A stretch of 9,799 bases of DNA from Candidatus Tectimicrobiota bacterium (lineage in GTDB: Bacteria; JACPSX01), in the NCBI GenBank assembly GCA_016193065.1, contig JACPSX010000101.1, forward strand, positions 1-9,799. Reading direction: 5' to 3'. Numbering within the stretch: position 1 is the first letter of the stretch; every line of letters begins with the position of its first letter. Positions 6,251 to 9,799 of the stretch are shown here, piece by piece. The notes below the pieces were generated by a model. It was not told the DNA's origin. It did not search any database and was given only the letters and a program-made list of their open reading frames with translations. The translations under genes and the position numbers were made by a program.

Positions 6251-7459
6251 ATGCCCGTCTTTCGCTACGCCGGGAACGCCCCATCGGGAGCCATCAAGGG
6301 AGAAATCGAGGCTGCTGACCTGGAAGCAGCCAGGGTGCTCTTGCAGCGCCAAAAGATCAAGATCGCCACGCTCAAGGCCAAGCCCAAAGACATCCAACTG
6401 AAGATCCCCGGATTCGGGGGAGGAGGGGTGGGGGAGAAGGACCTGGTGGTTTTTACCCGGCAATTTTCCACCATGATCAACGCCGGGCTCCCCATCGTCC
6501 AGGCCCTGGACGTCCTTGCCCAGCAGACCCAGAACAAAACCCTGGCAAACATCATCAGGAAAATCCGCTCCGACGTGGAAGGCGGAGATACTCTTACGGA
6601 TGCCATGCGCCGGCACACGAAGGTCTTTGATAACCTCTACGTGAACATGGTCCAGGCAGGGGAGATCGGCGGGATCGTCGACACGATCCTGAACCGCCTG
6701 TGCGCCTACATGGAAAAGGCCATGGGGCTCAAGAAAAAAGTCAAGTCCGCCATGGTCTACCCGATCGCCATTATCACCATCGCCGTAATGGTCGTCGTCT
6801 TCCTGATGATCTTCGTCATCCCCACCTTTTCCAAGATGTTCGCCGAATTTGGCCAGACCCTGCCCGCTCCGACCCAGATTGTCATTAACCTCAGCGACTT
6901 CACCAAGAAGTACGTGTTTTACTTCGTGCCGGCCTTTATCGGCGCCATCATCGCCTTCAAACAGTACTACAAGACTCCCCCGGGGAAGCTGAGCGTGGAC
7001 AAGTTCATGCTCAAGGCCCCCGTCTTCGGTCCCTTGATCCAGAAAGTCTCTGTGTCCCGATTCACCCGCACGCTGGGAACATTGATCACCAGCGGCGTCC
7101 CCATTATTGACGCTCTCAACATCACGGCCCGCACGGCCGGCAACAAAATCGTGGAGCTGGCCGTGCTGTCCATCGTGGAAAAGATCAAGGAAGGCCAGAC
7201 CATCGCCGCACCCCTTTCCGAAAAGAAGGTGTTTCCCCCCATGGTCGTGCAGATGATTTCCATTGGAGAGTCGACGGGCGCTCTGGATGCTATGTTGAGC
7301 AAGATCGCTGATTTTTACGATGAGGAAGTCGATGCGGCCGTAGGGGCACTCACCTCCCTCATGGAACCCTTGCTCATGGTATTCCTGGGCGGGGTCATCG
7401 GATTTATCGTGGTGGCTATGTACCTGCCGATCTTCAAGATGGCTTCCGCGATCGGATAG
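6251..7459 (+). CDS. pilC: PilC, type IV pilus inner-membrane platform protein
   Basis: PilC is the polytopic inner-membrane protein that couples the assembly and retraction ATPases to pilin subunits. The protein is 402 residues, the usual length. After a short N-terminal region (1-60) it carries two GspF/T2SSF domains, about 69-191 and 271-393. Each has the family pattern: FTRQFSTMINAGLPIVQAL in the first, FTRTLGTLITSGVPIIDAL in the second, then GE-x-G (GEIGG 137-141; GESTG 339-343). Membrane segments lie at about 168-192, 221-237 and 371-394; the last ends in the conserved MYLPIF motif (390-395). A purine-rich GGGAGAAG (6236-6243) serves as the ribosome site. It lies 9 nt before pilS in the same operon. 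The type II secretion homolog GspF is the alternative, but the pilT and pilS neighbours make PilC much more likely. Confidence 0.95.
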   Translation: MPVFRYAGNAPSGAIKGEIEAADLEAARVLLQRQKIKIATLKAKPKDIQLKIPGFGGGGVGEKDLVVFTRQFSTMINAGLPIVQALDVLAQQTQNKTLANIIRKIRSDVEGGDTLTDAMRRHTKVFDNLYVNMVQAGEIGGIVDTILNRLCAYMEKAMGLKKKVKSAMVYPIAIITIAVMVVVFLMIFVIPTFSKMFAEFGQTLPAPTQIVINLSDFTKKYVFYFVPAFIGAIIAFKQYYKTPPGKLSVDKFMLKAPVFGPLIQKVSVSRFTRTLGTLITSGVPIIDALNITARTAGNKIVELAVLSIVEKIKEGQTIAAPLSEKKVFPPMVVQMISIGESTGALDAMLSKIADFYDEEVDAAVGALTSLMEPLLMVFLGGVIGFIVVAMYLPIFKMASAIG

Positions 7460-7468
7460 CTTCAGTCC

Positions 7469-9223
7469 ATGTCACCTCCACAGACACCGCTTCAGGATCG
7501 CGACTTCCTCTTTAAAGTCAAGGTCCTCATGGCCCTGAGGGTGCTGGTGCTGACCCTGTTTCTGGGGGCCGTCATTGTTTTCCAGATCAAGACCCGGCAA
7601 TCGGCCTCCCTGTTGCCCATCAGCATGCTCATTGCGGTCACCTACTTCCTCACCCTCCTGTATGCCCTCATGCTCGGGCGGGTGAAGAGCCTCAAGCTCT
7701 TTTGCTACCTTCAGATCGCTGGAGATATCCTGATCGAAACCGGGATCGTTCACATCACGGGGGGGGTGGAGAGCGTGTTCTCCTTCCTCTACATTTTCTC
7801 TATCATCTCGGCAGCCATCATTCTTTACCGGCCCGGCAGCTATACGATCGCCTCTTTGGCCAGCATCCTCTACGGCCTCCTGACCAACCTGGAGCTTCGC
7901 CAGCTTCTGCCCTCGGTTTACTTCCATTCCCAGGTGGACACCTTCGTGGAAGGAGAATACGCGCTATACAAAGTCTCCCTCAACATCGTCGCCTTCTTTC
8001 TCGTGGCCTTCCTGAGCGGCTACCTGGCCGAGAAGGTCAGATCCACGAGAGAGGAACTGGAAAAAAAGAGCGAGAATCTGCTCGAACTCCAGGAATTCCA
8101 CGAAAACATCGTGAAAAGCATGAACAGCGGGCTGATGACCCTCAACGGATCGGGGCAGATCGTGACCTGCAACCATGAGGCGGAACAGATCTGCGGCTAC
8201 CCGATCGAGAAGATTCGCGGCATGCTTTGCCCCGATCTTTTCCCCGATTTCCCCTGGCACCGGATCCTGCTGCGGGAGCCGATCGGAGTGACCATCAACC
8301 GCCACGAAGGTTGGTTCAACCGCCGGGACGGGCAGCGAATCTACCTGGAAATGCGCCTCTCCCCCCTCAAGGATGAAAAGGGAATCGTCAAAGGAACCAT
8401 TCTCCTGTTTCAGGATGCCACGGAGCTCAAGGCCCTGGAACTCCAGGTCAAGCGCTCGGAAAAGCTGGCGGCTGTGGGCCGTCTGGCGGCAGGAATCGCC
8501 CACGAGATCCGCAACCCACTGGGTTCCCTGAGCGGCTCCGTCCAGGTTCTGCAATCGGAGTTGGAGCTTGACGAGACCAACCGCCGCCTCATGGAGATCG
8601 TCGTCAAGGAAACAAACCGACTTGATTCCATCGTGACCCAGTTCCTAAGCTATGCCCGGCCTCAACCCCTTCAAATTGCCAACTACGAGATCAACCGCTT
8701 GATCAGAGACTCCCTGACGCTGCTGCAAAATCACGAGCACTACAAGGACACCGTTCTCATCGAAACCCGCTTCGAAGAGCCCGGGCTCATGGCCGCCGTA
8801 GACCCCCAATCCTTCCAGCAGGTGCTATGGAACTTATTCCTGAACGCTCTCCAGGCGATGCCCTCCGGCGGGACTTTGCGGGTCGAGACGGCCACGTTGT
8901 CCCCGAAAGCCTCCGGCTTCCGCTCGCCCAACCCGGAAGACGGCCGCAGCGCCGGGCTGTGCCAGATCACGGTAGAGGACAGCGGGGAAGGGATTCCACC
9001 GGAGGCTCTGGACAAGGTCTTCGATCCCTTCTTCACCACGAAGGATCAAGGGACGGGCCTCGGATTGGCTCTGGTTCACAAGATCATTGAAGAACACCAA
9101 GGAGAAATTACGGTAGAAAGCATGGGGGGAAAGGGGACCACCTTCCGCATCGTGCTGCCCGCAGCAAAGCAATTGGCACTCAGCGCTCAGCAATCAGCGC
9201 TGCAAGAAGGGTCTGCGGCCTAG
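7469..9223 (+). CDS. pilS: PilS, membrane sensor histidine kinase
   Basis: PilS senses pilin in the inner membrane and controls phosphorylation of PilR, a sigma54 activator of pilA. The protein is 584 residues. Six membrane segments are likely at about 21-41, 48-69, 76-96, 101-119, 124-142 and 167-188, followed by a charged helix (190-212) and a PAS domain (about 210-320). The HisKA H-box is AAGIAHEIRNP (340-350), with phospho-accepting His345. The ATP domain shows the N-box NLFLNALQ (455-462), G1 DSGEGIP (504-510), F-box FDPFFTTK (518-525) and G2 GTGLGLAL (528-535). All catalytic boxes are intact. The family normally ends soon after the FRIVLP strand (559-564); here about 20 more residues follow, partly encoded by a heptamer repeat. 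The ribosome site is weak, so translation is probably coupled to pilC 9 nt upstream. No pilR follows in the window. The neighbours make PilS more likely than a generic kinase. Confidence 0.88.
   Translation: MSPPQTPLQDRDFLFKVKVLMALRVLVLTLFLGAVIVFQIKTRQSASLLPISMLIAVTYFLTLLYALMLGRVKSLKLFCYLQIAGDILIETGIVHITGGVESVFSFLYIFSIISAAIILYRPGSYTIASLASILYGLLTNLELRQLLPSVYFHSQVDTFVEGEYALYKVSLNIVAFFLVAFLSGYLAEKVRSTREELEKKSENLLELQEFHENIVKSMNSGLMTLNGSGQIVTCNHEAEQICGYPIEKIRGMLCPDLFPDFPWHRILLREPIGVTINRHEGWFNRRDGQRIYLEMRLSPLKDEKGIVKGTILLFQDATELKALELQVKRSEKLAAVGRLAAGIAHEIRNPLGSLSGSVQVLQSELELDETNRRLMEIVVKETNRLDSIVTQFLSYARPQPLQIANYEINRLIRDSLTLLQNHEHYKDTVLIETRFEEPGLMAAVDPQSFQQVLWNLFLNALQAMPSGGTLRVETATLSPKASGFRSPNPEDGRSAGLCQITVEDSGEGIPPEALDKVFDPFFTTKDQGTGLGLALVHKIIEEHQGEITVESMGGKGTTFRIVLPAAKQLALSAQQSALQEGSAA
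9177..9201 (+). repeat. heptamer tandem repeat inside the 3' end of pilS
   Basis: Three heptamers CACTCAG, CGCTCAG and CAATCAG follow one another, then a partial CGCT (consensus C-N-N-TCAG). They code for residues around 570-578 of PilS. The palindrome AGCGCT occurs twice (9182-9187 and 9196-9201), so the unit also forms an inverted repeat. Short heptamer arrays of this type look like spread of a small intergenic repeat into the gene end. The repeat is seen directly; its origin is inferred. Confidence 0.6.
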
Positions 9224-9268
9224 GGGCTCCGGCAGGCGGTGACACGACCAAGGATTGTCGGATCAGGA

Positions 9269-9799
9269 CTAAAACACGCTAACTGCCGCAGAGCGAGCCA
9301 CGTAGGCCCCTCCGTCAGTCACGCCATAGGTCTGCTTTACAGCGTTCCCATCCAGATCCCCTTGCGCGGTGGCTTTGAAACCAACCTCTGCGGAGCCGGT
9401 TACCCTTACCCTTCTTCTCCTGGACGTGCCGGCCGTCCAGGTACCCGTTGCGGCCGCAAACCCGCTGCCGTCCACCAGCACGCCTTGGGAAGTCGCGAAA
9501 GTATCCACCGCATAGTTGAAATAGACGTTGCCGGAGGCGACAAACCCAATCTCGTCGAAATCGGCGTTTCCTACCCAGGGCCGCTTGGCCGAACCCACGG
9601 CTCCACCCGGAGCTTCAGCAGCATTCACGTATTCGTCCTCTTCAGCTTTGTAGGCCTCCTCCATACTGCGAATATGCCCGAGGTTGTTCCTGGCCTCGGT
9701 GGTCTTGGCCTTGAGCTGGTAGCGGTTGAAGGTTGGGATGGCGATGGCCGCGAGAATCCCGATGATCGCCAATGCGATCATGAGCTCGATCAGGGTAAA
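9269..9799 (-). CDS. pilA: type IV pilin, major-pilin-like (PilA), 5' end cut off
   Basis: The gene runs off the right edge. The last codon in the window encodes Phe1 of the mature pilin, giving FTLIELMIALAIIGILAAIA. This is the class III signal motif with Glu5 and the hydrophobic helix that packs in the pilus core. The leader peptide and the Gly cleavage site lie just outside. The mature protein is 176 residues, in the range of type IVa pilins and longer than the short Geobacter-type pilin. The globular part ends in a GDLDGN motif (about residues 148-153), common in pilins of this kind. It contains no cysteine, so it has no disulfide-bonded C-terminal loop. There is an odd Arg run, RRRR, encoded by AGG/AGA codons (9412-9423). 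It converges on pilS with 45 nt between them. A minor pilin or pseudopilin is possible, but the size and neighbours favour a major pilin. Upstream control (sigma54 and PilR sites) would lie outside. Confidence 0.85.
   Translation of the reverse strand, partial: FTLIELMIALAIIGILAAIAIPTFNRYQLKAKTTEARNNLGHIRSMEEAYKAEEDEYVNAAEAPGGAVGSAKRPWVGNADFDEIGFVASGNVYFNYAVDTFATSQGVLVDGSGFAAATGTWTAGTSRRRRVRVTGSAEVGFKATAQGDLDGNAVKQTYGVTDGGAYVARSAAVSVF

Noticed and set aside
9245-9260. Terminator between pilS and the pilin gene
   Set aside because: Only a 4-bp stem (CGAC/GTCG) with an 8-nt loop and no T-tract on either strand.
1-9799. CRISPR array, tRNA genes, transposase or prophage genes
   Set aside because: No spaced repeat array, no tRNA-like cloverleaf and no transposase or phage protein was seen in any frame.

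Overview
The window is a chromosomal segment built around type IVa pilus genes. The protein families, the GC-rich coding sequence and the order of the pilus genes suggest a Gram-negative, deltaproteobacterial-type organism (Desulfobacterota or a neighbouring phylum such as NC10). This is inference from gene content; there is no rRNA or other marker to fix the taxonomy.

Layout. (1) Positions 1-326 hold no convincing gene. They can fold into one long closed structure: a 20-bp terminal stem, an internal 9+7-bp stem and a further 6-bp stem enclose a central domain. I read this as a possible unassigned structured RNA or a small terminal-inverted-repeat element. (2) A good sigma70-type promoter (375-403) leads into a three-gene set: a PilF-like six-TPR lipoprotein, a RodZ-like HTH/membrane/DUF4115 protein, and shikimate dehydrogenase (aroE). 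The pilF-rodZ pair is a known arrangement in gammaproteobacteria, which supports the PilF call. (3) After a 181-nt gap with a second sigma70-type promoter (3125-3153) comes a tight operon with gaps of 9-21 nt: pilT, a second PilT/PilU-family ATPase, a zinc-ribbon protein with a receiver-like domain, pilC and pilS. (4) A partial major-pilin-like gene on the minus strand converges on pilS and is cut by the window edge exactly at the first residue of the mature pilin.

How it works together. PilF would assist assembly of the outer-membrane secretin. PilC is the inner-membrane platform on which the pilus ATPases act, and both ATPases here look like the retraction type. PilS is the membrane sensor kinase that normally works with PilR to control pilin transcription through sigma54. 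The minus-strand gene encodes a pilin. No pilB, pilR, pilM-Q or pilD is visible here. The zinc-ribbon/receiver-like protein is the least understood member of the set. RodZ and AroE are probably housekeeping neighbours (cell shape and aromatic amino acid synthesis).

The points most worth a second look are the structured element at the left edge, the zinc-ribbon/receiver-like protein inside the pilus operon, an apparent 8-residue deletion in the N-terminal domain of the second ATPase, and a heptamer tandem repeat that forms part of the PilS C-terminus.
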